Below, in pieces: positions 15,245 to 24,420 of a DNA stretch of 64,000 bases. The notes beneath the pieces were generated by a model. It was not told the DNA's origin and made no database searches. It worked only from the letters and a program-made list of their open reading frames with translations. This DNA comes from Palsa-360 sp963719875 (GTDB taxonomy: Bacteria > Acidobacteriota > Terriglobia > Acidiferrales > UBA7541): contig CAVRDJ010000002.1 of the NCBI GenBank assembly GCA_963719875.1, positions 434,001 through 498,000 of the forward strand, in the 5' to 3' direction. The translations under genes were made by a program, and so were the position numbers. Each line of letters starts with the position of its first letter. Positions within the stretch are counted from its first letter, which is position 1.

Positions 15245-16819
15245 TCAGCTGCGTCCGGCGCGGGGCGCGACGGGAATCATCCGGCCTTTTTCGAGTGTGA
15301 AGGAGTTTCCCCGCCACTCGATGCGGTTCATCCCGAAGCTTGCGAGCCAGACGAAAAACGACAGCAGATCGTGGACGGGCAACAGCCAGAACCGGCGCCT
15401 CAGGACCGGATCGTGCAATCCCCAAACGCCCACGGTCCAGGCCATCGCAAACCGCAATGCAAAATAGGCGCCAAGATAAGCCGCTCCGACGCCCGCAGAT
15501 GGCGCGACCCATGCGGCGGCAATCGCCCAGGGAAGCCCGTGCGTGAACAGCATGCCGAAATGCCCTCCCGGGCGGATGTTGCGGAGGCCGATGGCCCAAC
15601 GCAATTCGTGGCGCAGGTATTCTTCCAGCGTCTGCGAGGGGAACGCCATCCAGACCGGCTCGCGCAGCAGTTCGATCCGGCGGCCGCGCGCGGCGATGCG
15701 CCGTCCGAGTTCATAATCGTCGGAGTGCAGGTCCACTATGGCCTCGAAGCCGCCGATTTCGGCGAGGCGCTCTTTCGTGGTGGCCATCGTCGAACCCATC
15801 ATGAATTTCAGCCCTTCGAGTTCGCGTGCGACGAGAGCCGCGCCACAAAACGCCGCCGACGAACCCACGCAATCCAGGGCGGCGACGAATTGCAGATTGT
15901 CACGCCCGCGATAGAGCGCGGTCACTCCGCCCACGCCGGGATCGCGGAACAGCGCCGCGACGCTTCGCAAATATCCCGGGTCGACTCGCACGTCGCTATC
16001 GGTGATGACCAGCAGATCGTGCCGAGCCTCACGGACCAGGCGGCAAAGATTGGAAACCTTGGTGTTTGGGCCGAGCCGCTCCGCCACCACAATCAGGCGA
16101 ATAGACCGTTCGGGAAAATCCGCGATCAGTTTTCGCACGATCGGCACGGCCGGATCTTCGGCATCATTCACGGCAAATAGAATTTCAAATTCCGGATAGT
16201 CCTGGCTGCAAAAGCTCACGAAATTTTCATACGCGTCGGGATCGAGTCCGCGGACTGGCTTCAACACGCTGATTGGGGAAGCCTCACCTGTCGCAGGCGG
16301 CGTTTGTCCGGCTGCGTGATGCGCCACACGGAAGAATCGCGATGCGGAGTAAATTCCAACGAGGTAATAAAACAGCGGGCCAAGCGCCAGGGACAGAATC
16401 GCCCACCGGCTGATCGCGATCGCGGAAAGGTGATGCAGGGACGCCGGCAGATCGTCCGCCCACGCCATGCCCACGCCAAAACAGATCAAAAGAATTCCCG
16501 CCCAGCGCGTCCCATTCAGCTGCTCGCCCAAAAATATTTTCGCGCCGAATGCTCCGGCCACGTACGCGAGCGACGTTGCCGGAATCACAAAACTGACCGG
16601 AAACCACGAGAGCATCGTCAGGAACGAGAAGAACGACGCCGTCATCAGCAGCACGCCGAGCCAAAGCCAGCTGACGCGCAGCGCGCGAACAACAAAAGAA
16701 GTAATCGCGCGCGGATGGAAATCGTTGACTTCGCCCAGCAGTTTCATGGCGTGGGTCAGGCAAATTTCTCCGCCCGTGCCGGTCACGACTACGAAGATGA
16801 GGATGGGCGCCGTGCGCAT
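15245..16819 (-). CDS. hpnI: EamA-half/HpnI fusion: hopanoid glycosyltransferase
   Basis: 524 residues. Residues 1-120 are four membrane helices of the small EamA/EmrE type (SWFPVSFVIPATSLAYV...GAKIFLGEQL...GILLICFGVGM). From about 140 comes a GT21 ceramide-glucosyltransferase-like enzyme as in HpnI: Asp219 (NDAED), TDSDVR (273-278), SDDYELG (366-372), the R..LRW box (403-408) and C-terminal helices. HpnI adds N-acetylglucosamine to bacteriohopanetetrol by family knowledge; usual HpnI is about 380 residues without the N-terminal transporter half. It starts 1 nt after the upstream EamA-half gene stops. Confidence 0.82.
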   Translation of the reverse strand: MRTAPILIFVVVTGTGGEICLTHAMKLLGEVNDFHPRAITSFVVRALRVSWLWLGVLLMTASFFSFLTMLSWFPVSFVIPATSLAYVAGAFGAKIFLGEQLNGTRWAGILLICFGVGMAWADDLPASLHHLSAIAISRWAILSLALGPLFYYLVGIYSASRFFRVAHHAAGQTPPATGEASPISVLKPVRGLDPDAYENFVSFCSQDYPEFEILFAVNDAEDPAVPIVRKLIADFPERSIRLIVVAERLGPNTKVSNLCRLVREARHDLLVITDSDVRVDPGYLRSVAALFRDPGVGGVTALYRGRDNLQFVAALDCVGSSAAFCGAALVARELEGLKFMMGSTMATTKERLAEIGGFEAIVDLHSDDYELGRRIAARGRRIELLREPVWMAFPSQTLEEYLRHELRWAIGLRNIRPGGHFGMLFTHGLPWAIAAAWVAPSAGVGAAYLGAYFALRFAMAWTVGVWGLHDPVLRRRFWLLPVHDLLSFFVWLASFGMNRIEWRGNSFTLEKGRMIPVAPRAGRS

Positions 16820-16820
16820 G

Positions 16821-17246
16821 TCAGTTGGGAGTTCCCGGCGCGGTGGTACGGTGCGGCGTGCGGTTGATCAGGACGACGCCGAGAACGATCAGAACGATTC
16901 CAAACCAGCGCGCCGTGGAAACCTGTTCGTGCAAAAACAAGTACCCGAGCAGCGGGACCAGCGCGTAAGCAATTGCGGAAAACGGCATCACGAAACTGTA
17001 GTCGGCCCACGAGAGCACGAGCATGTGGCACACCATGAACGCCAGCATCATCGCGATCCCGACCCAAATCGTTGCGCTCGTCAAGACCCGCGCAGCGCCG
17101 GCTACCAACGATGCAACGTGCGAAATGTCCAGGTCCCCCGCGTCCTTCATCCCTTTGCTCAGAAGCGTGTTTCCAACCGAACCGAGAAGGACGAGCAAAA
17201 ACAGCAGCACGTAGGTTTTAGTCTGGTGAGTCTTTGGAGCAGTCAT
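16821..17246 (-). CDS. EamA/SMR-type half transporter in hopanoid operon
   Basis: 141 residues from ATG 17246. The frame runs further back, but that part falls in the repeat. Four membrane helices with WADYSFVMPFSAIAYALVPLLGYLFLHEQV...WFGIVLIVLGVVLI, the conserved core of EamA/SMR proteins. Half-size members act as pairs, for example ArnE/ArnF, which flip lipid-linked aminoarabinose. The natural partner here is the four-helix N-terminus of the next protein. It probably helps move a hopanoid glycolipid across the membrane; that role is inferred. No clear ribosome site. Confidence 0.75.
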   Translation of the reverse strand: MTAPKTHQTKTYVLLFLLVLLGSVGNTLLSKGMKDAGDLDISHVASLVAGAARVLTSATIWVGIAMMLAFMVCHMLVLSWADYSFVMPFSAIAYALVPLLGYLFLHEQVSTARWFGIVLIVLGVVLINRTPHRTTAPGTPN

Positions 17247-17263
17247 CGCAGAAGGAAGATCTT

Positions 17264-17349
17264 GTGGCGCAGGCTTCAGCCTGTGGGGGTTGGTTATGGC
17301 AAGAGCGACTAAGCACCGACAAACCCCCACAGGCTGAAGCCTGCGCCAC
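17264..17349. repeat. Palindromic repeat, family A copy 1
   Basis: Left arm GTGGCGCAGGCTTCAGCCTG and right arm CAGGCTGAAGCCTGCGCCAC are perfect inverse complements (20 bp), extending through GGGGGTT/AACCCCC. The central spacer is about 30 bp. It lies between hpnJ and the EamA-half gene, inside the operon, and could shape mRNA processing. Other copies are at 47.1, 51.1, 51.5 and 62.0 kb. Confidence 0.85.
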
Positions 17350-17360
17350 TGAAATTCAGT

Positions 17361-18842
17361 TTAGTCCCCGGCGCTCGAAGCGGTCGCCGCGGTGGACTCG
17401 GCCATTTCGCGCGCCGTCTCCTTGCGCTCGTGCAGGAACTTGAAGAATTCGACGCCTTCGCGAAGACGCCGCTTCATCACTTCCGGATCCCGCAACATTC
17501 CGCCGAACAGCGAGAACATCTTTCGCGGGCGGAAATAAAATTTCCGGTAGAGATCTTCCACGGAATTGAAGATCACGGTCGAGCTGAGCTTCGGATAATT
17601 CATGGCCGTCGTCTGGATCCCGTGCGTATCCACGAGTTCCCCGGATTGAATTTGCAGCCAGCCCTGCTCCTGCGCCTGCCGGTACAATTCAGTTCCCGGG
17701 TACGGTGCGGCCAGCGAAACCTGAATCGTTTCGGGGTCGATATCGCATGCAAATTTGATGGTCTGCTGGATCGTCTCCTGAGTCTCGCCCGGAAGGCCAA
17801 GGATGAATGTTCCATGAATCTTGATTCCGAGGTCCCGCGCGTTGCGTGAAAACTCGCGCGCGATATCGATGCGCACACCCTTCTTGATGTTGATCAGAAT
17901 TTGATCGTTCCCGGATTCATACCCGACCAAAAGCAGCCGGAGGCCGTTGTCTTTCATGATTTCGAGCGTTTTCCGGGGGACGTTGGCTTTCGCGTTACAC
18001 GACCAGTTCAGCCCCAGCTTGCCCAGGCGCCTGGCAATTTCTTCCGCGCGCGGCAAATCGTCGGTGAACGTATCATCGTCAAAAAAGAATTCGCGCACCT
18101 GGGGAAAGTGTTTCTTGGCCAGCGCCATTTCGGCGGCCACATTGTCGGGACTGCGCACGCGATAGCGGTGTCCGCCCAGCGTCTGCGGCCACAGGCAAAA
18201 TGTGCACTTCGACCGGCATCCCCGCCCTGTATACAGCGAGACATACGGGTGCTGCAAATAGCCGATAAAGTAGTTCTCAATCGTCAGGTCGCGCTTATAC
18301 ACGTCCACGACGTAGGGAAGGTCATCCATGTTCTCAATCGTGGGACGGGGCGGCGTGAGCGTGACGCGCCCGTTGTCGCGATAGGCGATGCCGCCCACAT
18401 CCTTGAGCGGCTTGCGCGTCGCAATTTCCGCGCAGATATAATCGAATTCGCCGAGGGAAACCCAATCGACCGCCGGCGCCGCGTTCATAGATTGCAGCGG
18501 CAGAACACCGACGTGCGCGCCGACCATCCCGATCATGATTTTCGGATTCACTTCCTTGAGGTGCGCGGCGAATTTCGCGTCGTTGGGAAACGACGGCGTG
18601 CTCGTGTGCAGCACGGCCAGCTCGTAATCCTTCGCCAGCGGCGCCACTTGATCCACCGTCAGCCCATCCGGAGGCGCGTCAATCAAGCGGCTGCCAGGGA
18701 CCATGGCCGCGGGCTGCGCCAGCCACGTCGGATACCAGAAAGATTTTATCTCGCGACGCGCCTGGTAACGCGCGCCAGCCCCGCCGTCAAAGCCCTCATA
18801 GCTCGGCGGATTTAGAAACAGCGTTTTCATCACTTCGGGCAT
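17361..18842 (-). CDS. hpnJ: Radical SAM hopanoid biosynthesis protein HpnJ
   Basis: 493 residues, ATG 18842 preceded by GGGGAAG. N-terminal B12-binding-like region (FLNPPSYEGFDGGAGARYQ, then HTSTPSFPNDAKFA), then the radical SAM core with Cys209-x3-Cys213-x2-Cys216 (GCRSKCTFCLWPQ) and a family-typical FFFDDDTFTDD segment. HpnJ acts on the hopanoid side chain in making the cyclitol ether by family knowledge. It is first in a three-gene operon with the EamA-half gene and the HpnI fusion. The squalene-hopene cyclase and HpnH are not in the window. Confidence 0.9.
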   Translation of the reverse strand: MPEVMKTLFLNPPSYEGFDGGAGARYQARREIKSFWYPTWLAQPAAMVPGSRLIDAPPDGLTVDQVAPLAKDYELAVLHTSTPSFPNDAKFAAHLKEVNPKIMIGMVGAHVGVLPLQSMNAAPAVDWVSLGEFDYICAEIATRKPLKDVGGIAYRDNGRVTLTPPRPTIENMDDLPYVVDVYKRDLTIENYFIGYLQHPYVSLYTGRGCRSKCTFCLWPQTLGGHRYRVRSPDNVAAEMALAKKHFPQVREFFFDDDTFTDDLPRAEEIARRLGKLGLNWSCNAKANVPRKTLEIMKDNGLRLLLVGYESGNDQILINIKKGVRIDIAREFSRNARDLGIKIHGTFILGLPGETQETIQQTIKFACDIDPETIQVSLAAPYPGTELYRQAQEQGWLQIQSGELVDTHGIQTTAMNYPKLSSTVIFNSVEDLYRKFYFRPRKMFSLFGGMLRDPEVMKRRLREGVEFFKFLHERKETAREMAESTAATASSAGD

Positions 18843-18982
18843 TCTTTTCTTCCCCTGATCCGGGACATCTATACCAATAGCGAACTAACTGACGCCAATA
18901 TCTTACCTGAAACTCAGCCATCCCCGGAACAAAACTCAAAAGGCCGTGTGGCCCAAATCTGAAACTCCGCTAGAGACTGTCT

Positions 18983-19207
18983 CAGGAGGTCCAGCCTTCA
19001 GGTTGGACAATCAGCGTTAAATGCATGGGGCCTTTAGGCCCTGAAGGTTCAAGGGCTTAAGAGGCTGCGGAAAAAGGGCACCACTCCAGTTGTCATTCCG
19101 AGGGCGCCGCGGCGACCTCGGAATGACAAAATAAACTACTTTTCCGCAGCCTGTATAGCCCGTTTCAGTTGCAATCAATTGTCGGGACTAAAGGCCCGAC
19201 CTGCTAA
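18983..19207. repeat. Family B copy 2 with a family C repeat inside
   Basis: The left end AGGAGGTCCAGCCTTCAG...GGACAATCAGCG (18984-19013) matches family B copy 1 at 1787-1815. The right end GGCCCGACCTGCTAA (19193-19207) is the inverted partner. Family C (19062-19152) sits inside it. No gene is present in 18843-19239. Confidence 0.6.
19062..19152. repeat. Palindromic repeat, family C copy 1
   Basis: The outer arms AGGCTGCGGAAAA and TTTTCCGCAGCCT pair perfectly. The inner arms are GTCATTCCGAG and CTCGGAATGAC. The same outer and inner arms occur at 47159-47294. It forms a long nested hairpin with no coding capacity. Confidence 0.75.
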
Positions 19208-19239
19208 AAAACTATGCCCGCAACCCTTGGCTACCGTTG

Positions 19240-20694
19240 CTACTGCAGCACCTGGGCCAATTGGCCGGTCGTGCGGAGGAGATCCAGCTGCGCCTGTTGC
19301 CGCGAATAGTTGGCATCCAAAAAGGCGAGCCACTTGTCATTTTCCTCGATGTGCGCGGCTTCGAGGTCTTTCAAGCTGCCCCGGCCTTCGTCAAACTGCG
19401 CCTGCGAAACGCGCACATTCTCCTGCGCGAGCTGCAACTCCAGCCGCGCCACTTCCCCGCTCAGTTCCGCCTCCCGCACCAGCCTGGCCTTGCGGCGAAC
19501 ATCCAGGGAAAGCTCGTTGCGCTTCTTTTGCAGCGCCAGATTGGCGGCATTGAGATCCGCCCGCGCAAAAGCGACAGCGGAAGAAGTACGCGAAGCAAAA
19601 ATCGGGATTTGCACTTGGACCCCAAAGACGACGTTATTGCGCTGAAACTTGTTGAAAAAATCGGTGTAGTTGTTGATCTTGCTCAGCACATTGTACTGGC
19701 CGATCAGGGAGAAAGACGGCCAACGCCCGCCCTCTTCACCTTTCAGTTTAAATTCGCGCGCGCGCACCTCGGTTTGCGCCTGTTTTAGCTCCACATTATT
19801 GGCCATAGCTTCCGAGACAACGTCCTTTGCAGCTTCCGCGGCCACTCCGGGAATTTCCTCGGTGGAGACCTCAATCATCTCGTCCACCGGCAGCCCCATC
19901 GAGTCTCGCAGCTCACCTGTCAGGAAATCGTCGCGGTCTTCCAATTGCGCGATTCGCTGCTCGATTCGCGCCGTAATCAGCTGCGCCCGGATCACCTCAA
20001 CAGGAAGCTCGCGTCCGGTATCCGCGCGTTCCCGCGTCGCATCCAGAATTCGCCCCGCGCTCAGCCGTTCGCCGTGCATGAGCTCCAGCGCGTGCCGTAT
20101 TTTCGCCAGCTCGAGATAATCGAGCGCCGCGCGCGACATGACCGTGTCGCGCACGTCATCCATCGAAAGACGCTGCTCCTCGGCTCTCTGTTCGGCCGCG
20201 TGCTGATCCCCTTTCATCGGTGGGTTGAAAATTTGCTGGGTATACGAAAGGGAAAAAATAGCCGGCGCGCCTCCTCCCTCCAGGAGTGGAAATCCGCTGG
20301 TATAGGCTATCCCCGTCCCGGTATAGAGGTTAGGAAGAAATGCGGACCGCGCCACGCCAATCTGGCGCTGCATCACTCCATACTGCAAACGCGCCAGGGC
20401 GAGATCGCGGCTGTTGGCTACGGCCAGACCCACGGCTTCCTTCAACGTCAGCTTGCGCGCAAGCTCTGAATCCTGCGCGCGGCTGGTGGCCGCGCCCGCC
20501 AAGACGAAAATCGCTAGCCCCACTGTGGAAACCACCGCCGCCCAAAACCGCGGAACATTTCCTCCGCAAATTCGTCTGTCCATCTCCTTGCACCCGCTTT
20601 CCATCGGCCTCACGAGCACATCCCTCGAAGCCCCCGTGAAGCCACTGTCGTTTACCAATTCCCGCGCGAAACGGCTCCTGCCGCGCTTACTCAT
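19240..20694 (-). CDS. TolC-like outer-membrane efflux protein
   Basis: 484 residues from ATG 20694, which overlaps the stop of the permease gene; ATG 20583 directly before the signal peptide is an alternative. A signal sequence (VVSTVGLAIFVLAGAATSRAQ) is followed by two OEP repeats: LTLKEAVGLAVANSRDLALARLQ, PNLYTGTGIAYTS, and later VSEAMANNVELKQAQTEV, VGVQVQIPIFASRTSSAV. It forms the outer-membrane channel of the tripartite system whose other genes lie upstream. Last gene of the operon. Confidence 0.88.
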   Translation of the reverse strand: MSKRGRSRFARELVNDSGFTGASRDVLVRPMESGCKEMDRRICGGNVPRFWAAVVSTVGLAIFVLAGAATSRAQDSELARKLTLKEAVGLAVANSRDLALARLQYGVMQRQIGVARSAFLPNLYTGTGIAYTSGFPLLEGGGAPAIFSLSYTQQIFNPPMKGDQHAAEQRAEEQRLSMDDVRDTVMSRAALDYLELAKIRHALELMHGERLSAGRILDATRERADTGRELPVEVIRAQLITARIEQRIAQLEDRDDFLTGELRDSMGLPVDEMIEVSTEEIPGVAAEAAKDVVSEAMANNVELKQAQTEVRAREFKLKGEEGGRWPSFSLIGQYNVLSKINNYTDFFNKFQRNNVVFGVQVQIPIFASRTSSAVAFARADLNAANLALQKKRNELSLDVRRKARLVREAELSGEVARLELQLAQENVRVSQAQFDEGRGSLKDLEAAHIEENDKWLAFLDANYSRQQAQLDLLRTTGQLAQVLQ

Positions 20695-21889
20695 ACCTCA
20701 GGGATTCGGTCGGCTGCAATTGCGCCGCGCGCTCCGCGGGCAGGTAACCGAAGAACACACCCACGGAACAGGACACCAGAAAAGCCAGGACCACGGATTG
20801 CCACGGGACCGGCACACGAAGATTTCCAGGCAGCAAAGGCTGAACCAGGACCGGAATGGCAACCGCGATCAGGATTCCCAGCACCGACCCGAACCCGCTG
20901 ATCATGAACGCCTCCAGCAGGAACTGATACAGTATTTCCTGGTGCCTTGCCCCGATCGCCTTCCGAATTCCGATCTCCCGCGTCCGTTCCTGAACGGTCA
21001 CCAGCATGATGTTCATGATTCCAATGCCGCTGACCAGGAGCGCGATGAAACCGATCAACACCAGAACGATGGTCAGGGCCAGAGCGATTCTTCGCGCCGC
21101 CTCCAGGATAGAGCTGAGATTCTGCACCGAATAACGCGCGCGCGTAGGATGGCGGCTGGCCAACAAGGCTTCCAATTGGCGGGTCACGGGGACCACGCCC
21201 TCGGGAGTGCTGGCCTGCGCGTAGAGCATCTCCAGGGATGAGTCTCCCAGGTAATTTCTCATCAACGGAAACGGAACGAGAATCGAGTAGTCCTGAATTT
21301 CAGAAAGCCCGAAAGTTTCCACCCGTTCCCGAAAAACCCCGATGACTGTAAAACTGAGTTCGCCGACGCGCAAACTGTGTCCGATCGGGTCCATAAACGG
21401 AAAAGCGAACTTTGCCAGCTGCGTGGTGATCAGACAAACCCGGCTTCTCTGGGCAATATCGTTGGCATCCAGAAACCTCCCTTGCAAAATCAGCAAATTC
21501 CGAATCTGCTGAAACCCTTCGGTTACACCCACCAAATTCACATTTCGCTCAATGGGTCCGACATTCACGGTGGCCAGGTCACCGCGTGTTCCCGCCACAG
21601 TCACCACTCCTGGAATCCCCGCTTTCGCGGCGTTCATGTCGGCAATCGACAATTCGTCTTGCAGCATGATTGGCCGGTTCGGGTCGAGGTCGAGCCGCGC
21701 GTAGACCAGGTTGGATCCGACGCCTTCGATTTGCTGGATGACGTAGCGCCGCCCGCTGAGCGCCACGGTCACAACCAGAACGATGCAAGCGCTGCCGATG
21801 ACCACGCCCAGCGTGGTCAAAAACGCGCGGACTTTATTGGCCCAAAGAGCGTCCAGCGCGACCATCCAGGTCTCGTTGCGTAGCATCAT
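20687..21889 (-). CDS. MacB/FtsX-type ABC permease
   Basis: 400 residues. N-terminal helix (KVRAFLTTLGVVIGSACIVLVV), a large periplasmic MacB_PCD domain (about 45-260), then the FtsX domain with three helices (IALALTIVLVLIGFIALLVSGIGIMNIMLVTVQERTREIGIRKAIGA...). The family is the membrane subunit of MacAB/LolCDE-type transporters. No ATP-binding subunit is fused or present in the operon, so it must borrow one encoded elsewhere. The stop overlaps the TolC start. Confidence 0.9.
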   Translation of the reverse strand: MMLRNETWMVALDALWANKVRAFLTTLGVVIGSACIVLVVTVALSGRRYVIQQIEGVGSNLVYARLDLDPNRPIMLQDELSIADMNAAKAGIPGVVTVAGTRGDLATVNVGPIERNVNLVGVTEGFQQIRNLLILQGRFLDANDIAQRSRVCLITTQLAKFAFPFMDPIGHSLRVGELSFTVIGVFRERVETFGLSEIQDYSILVPFPLMRNYLGDSSLEMLYAQASTPEGVVPVTRQLEALLASRHPTRARYSVQNLSSILEAARRIALALTIVLVLIGFIALLVSGIGIMNIMLVTVQERTREIGIRKAIGARHQEILYQFLLEAFMISGFGSVLGILIAVAIPVLVQPLLPGNLRVPVPWQSVVLAFLVSCSVGVFFGYLPAERAAQLQPTESLRYE

Positions 21890-21987
21890 GGAGATTCCCG
21901 TGGATTATTTTAAACCCGTCTGGAAAGACCCACGCCCACCGAGCCAGACTTCCCGTACTTCCTCAACTTCAACTTCCTTTATTTCCT

Positions 21988-22980
21988 CTACTTCTTTTGC
22001 ACCCGCTTCAATTCTTCTTCCACTCCCTTATTGTGCGGATCGAGGGAGAGGGAGAGCCGGTACTTTTCCGTTGCTTCGGAAAATCGTCCCAGGGATTCGT
22101 ACAGTTTGCCCAGCCATTCCTGCGCGGCCGCGTGCGGCGGGAGGTCGGAATTATCGGGGACTGTGGCCACATAGGATTTCAACAGCATTTCAGCTTCGCT
22201 GGGACTTTTACCAGTCATCACCAGGAGAACCCCTTTGTAAAATTTCAACCGGCGGTCCTCGGGATCGATTTGCTCCGCCTTGTCGAGGGCCTCGCCCATT
22301 TTTTCAGCGTTCGGGCGGTCGCGGTAATAGTCGCACACCTCGAAATAAACACCCACCCGCTCGGAGCTCGATTCCAAAATCTTGCCGAACACCGCATCCG
22401 CCTCGGGCATCCTCTTTTTCGTCGCGAAGAACTCCCCGCGGGCCAGCTGTCCCTCAATGGGATCGACCTTCTCGAGCGCATCGATATGTTTCACCGCTTT
22501 ATCGTCGCCGCCCCCGACCACACTGGGAGCGTTCATTTCATATCGGATCAGATCGCGTCGCGCTTCCAAATTCTGAGGATCCAGTTCAACCGCGATTTCA
22601 AATTCCCGGTGCGTTTTTCGGGCCCAACTCATGGCGCTCAGAAACATGCTCTCCTCGGCCTTCCGCCCGTACGACTTGGCGAGCCAGTCGCGATATTCGG
22701 AATCTTTAGGAGCAAGTTGGACGGAGCGCTCAAAGCTCACTATGGCGCGCGGGAAGTCTCTCAGTTGATAATAACTTTGCCCCAGGAGAAAGTGCAGGGA
22801 CGCATCGTCGGGAGATTTTGCGATCGCGCTGTTCAACACGTCGACAGCGCGGTTGTAGCGCCCGGCGTTATAGTCGTGTTGCGCGTCGCCCAGCGTAGAT
22901 TGTCCCGCCAGGGCAGATCCCCCGCTCCAACCACAGGCGAGAACCAGCGCCGCGGCTGCCCATGAGGAACGCTGCATCAT
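21988..22980 (-). CDS. Secreted TPR-repeat protein
   Basis: 330 residues. Signal peptide (AAALVLACGWSGGSALAGQ), then TPR units: GDAQHDYNAGRYNRAVDVLNSAI, DDASLHFLLGQSYYQLRDFPRAIVSFE, and at the end GKLYESLGRFSEATEKYRLSLSLDP. Its ATG overlaps the stop of the membrane fusion gene (ATGA), so they are translated together. A periplasmic scaffold for the efflux complex is a reasonable inference, but a separate role cannot be excluded. Confidence 0.8.
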   Translation of the reverse strand: MMQRSSWAAAALVLACGWSGGSALAGQSTLGDAQHDYNAGRYNRAVDVLNSAIAKSPDDASLHFLLGQSYYQLRDFPRAIVSFERSVQLAPKDSEYRDWLAKSYGRKAEESMFLSAMSWARKTHREFEIAVELDPQNLEARRDLIRYEMNAPSVVGGGDDKAVKHIDALEKVDPIEGQLARGEFFATKKRMPEADAVFGKILESSSERVGVYFEVCDYYRDRPNAEKMGEALDKAEQIDPEDRRLKFYKGVLLVMTGKSPSEAEMLLKSYVATVPDNSDLPPHAAAQEWLGKLYESLGRFSEATEKYRLSLSLDPHNKGVEEELKRVQKK

Positions 22981-24212
22981 TCCGAATGCACCGCGATGAT
23001 CCGCAAATTTTCTTTGAGGGAGACTTCCCCGGGAAGCGCCACCATATCACCCTGGCTCAAGCCGGAGAGAACTTCAATCTTGGTCGGATTCGCGATGCCC
23101 ACTTTGATTAAACGGCGGTGAAGGCGGTTATCTTCCACTCGAAACACAAATCGCTTGTCACCCTCGATATACACGGCCCCGCGAGGAACCACCAAAGCCG
23201 CCGGCCGTTCACTGACATGAATTCGCACGTCGACGGTCGTGTTGGGAAGCAGGTCCAGCCGGTCATTGGTTACCGAGCAGAGCAATTCTCCGACGCTGCG
23301 CGTGCCCCGGGTGACCACCTGCTTTGGCAACACTTCCGTTCGTCCGTTCCAGACGCGGTCGGGATGCGCGTCCCAGAGAATCTCGACGGACTGGTTGACA
23401 TCGATCTGCCCAAGCTCGGGCTCATCGATGAACGCCCTGATCCGCACCTGGCGCAAGTCCGCAAGCTCGGCCAGAAGGTCGCCAACTTTCACGAAATCAC
23501 CCTGACGAATCGGCAGCGAATACAGCGTGCCATCGATGGGAGCGGCCCCATGAGCCGACTCCATTCTCTGCTCGAGATCGCGAACGGTCACGCGCGCGTG
23601 TTCCACCAAGAGAGCCACGCGCCCCTGATCGAGTTGCGCCTGCAGGCCCAGCGTTTGTTTCACTTTTTCAGAAGCTTGCACGTCGGCTTCCGCCTGGATC
23701 AGTTGCAGCTGGTTCTGCTCCAACTCCTCGTGTGTAGCGGCTCTCACGCCGGCGAGTTTCGTCAAAGTTTCGTTGTCCCGGTGCAATTGATCGCGGTTGG
23801 CTTTCGCCTTTTGCAAATCGGCGGTGGCTTTTGCAATCTGGCTGGCCAGGCCGCCTGCCTTCGCCACCTTGAGCGCTTCTTCCTGGGTGGTAAGTTCGGC
23901 GCGAGCCTGCGCGAGGTCCGCCTGAACCTCGGTATCATCCAGGAGAAAGAGCATCTGTCCCCGCTTCACTTGCTGGCCCTCGACCGCATAGACGCGCTGC
24001 ACAAACGTCGGGTAGCGCGCGCGAAACGATCGCGGCGTCACCGGTTCAACCTTCCCATTGGTGGATACGACCGAACTCAAATTCTCGCGCAATGCATCCG
24101 CGACTGCCACGCGCGCCGTGGATCCTCTCCCGCCGAGAAATACGAGGAGTGCGGTCAGCACCAGGGCGCCGCCCACAACAATCCACAGTCTTCGGCCCAG
24201 CGCCGATGTCAT
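22977..24212 (-). CDS. Periplasmic membrane-fusion protein (HlyD/MacA family)
   Basis: 411 residues. One N-terminal helix (LWIVVGGALVLTALLVFLGG), a barrel-sandwich half (VYAVEGQQVKRGQMLFLLDD), a long coiled coil (about 95-185), the second lipoyl half (GTLYSLPIRQGDFVKVGDLLAELADL) and the beta-barrel with IEVLSGLSQGDMVALPG at the end. It bridges an inner-membrane transporter and TolC. First gene of a four-gene operon. Confidence 0.9.
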   Translation of the reverse strand: MTSALGRRLWIVVGGALVLTALLVFLGGRGSTARVAVADALRENLSSVVSTNGKVEPVTPRSFRARYPTFVQRVYAVEGQQVKRGQMLFLLDDTEVQADLAQARAELTTQEEALKVAKAGGLASQIAKATADLQKAKANRDQLHRDNETLTKLAGVRAATHEELEQNQLQLIQAEADVQASEKVKQTLGLQAQLDQGRVALLVEHARVTVRDLEQRMESAHGAAPIDGTLYSLPIRQGDFVKVGDLLAELADLRQVRIRAFIDEPELGQIDVNQSVEILWDAHPDRVWNGRTEVLPKQVVTRGTRSVGELLCSVTNDRLDLLPNTTVDVRIHVSERPAALVVPRGAVYIEGDKRFVFRVEDNRLHRRLIKVGIANPTKIEVLSGLSQGDMVALPGEVSLKENLRIIAVHSE

Positions 24213-24420
24213 TCCGTCCTCGATCTGCCAGCCTTAACTGGCGGGATTAAAACTTGGTATTCTAACAAAGTTTCAGGCGGCAAACGACTGGCCGACGGCG
24301 GCTCTGCGGACTCCGACTGCGTCCGTTAAGATGCGGCACCCTTCGTTCGGGATGCCGCGTGCCCGAAGCACTCGCACACCATGGGTGTTGCGATGCCCGC
24401 CGGTATGCTAAAATTTGTTT

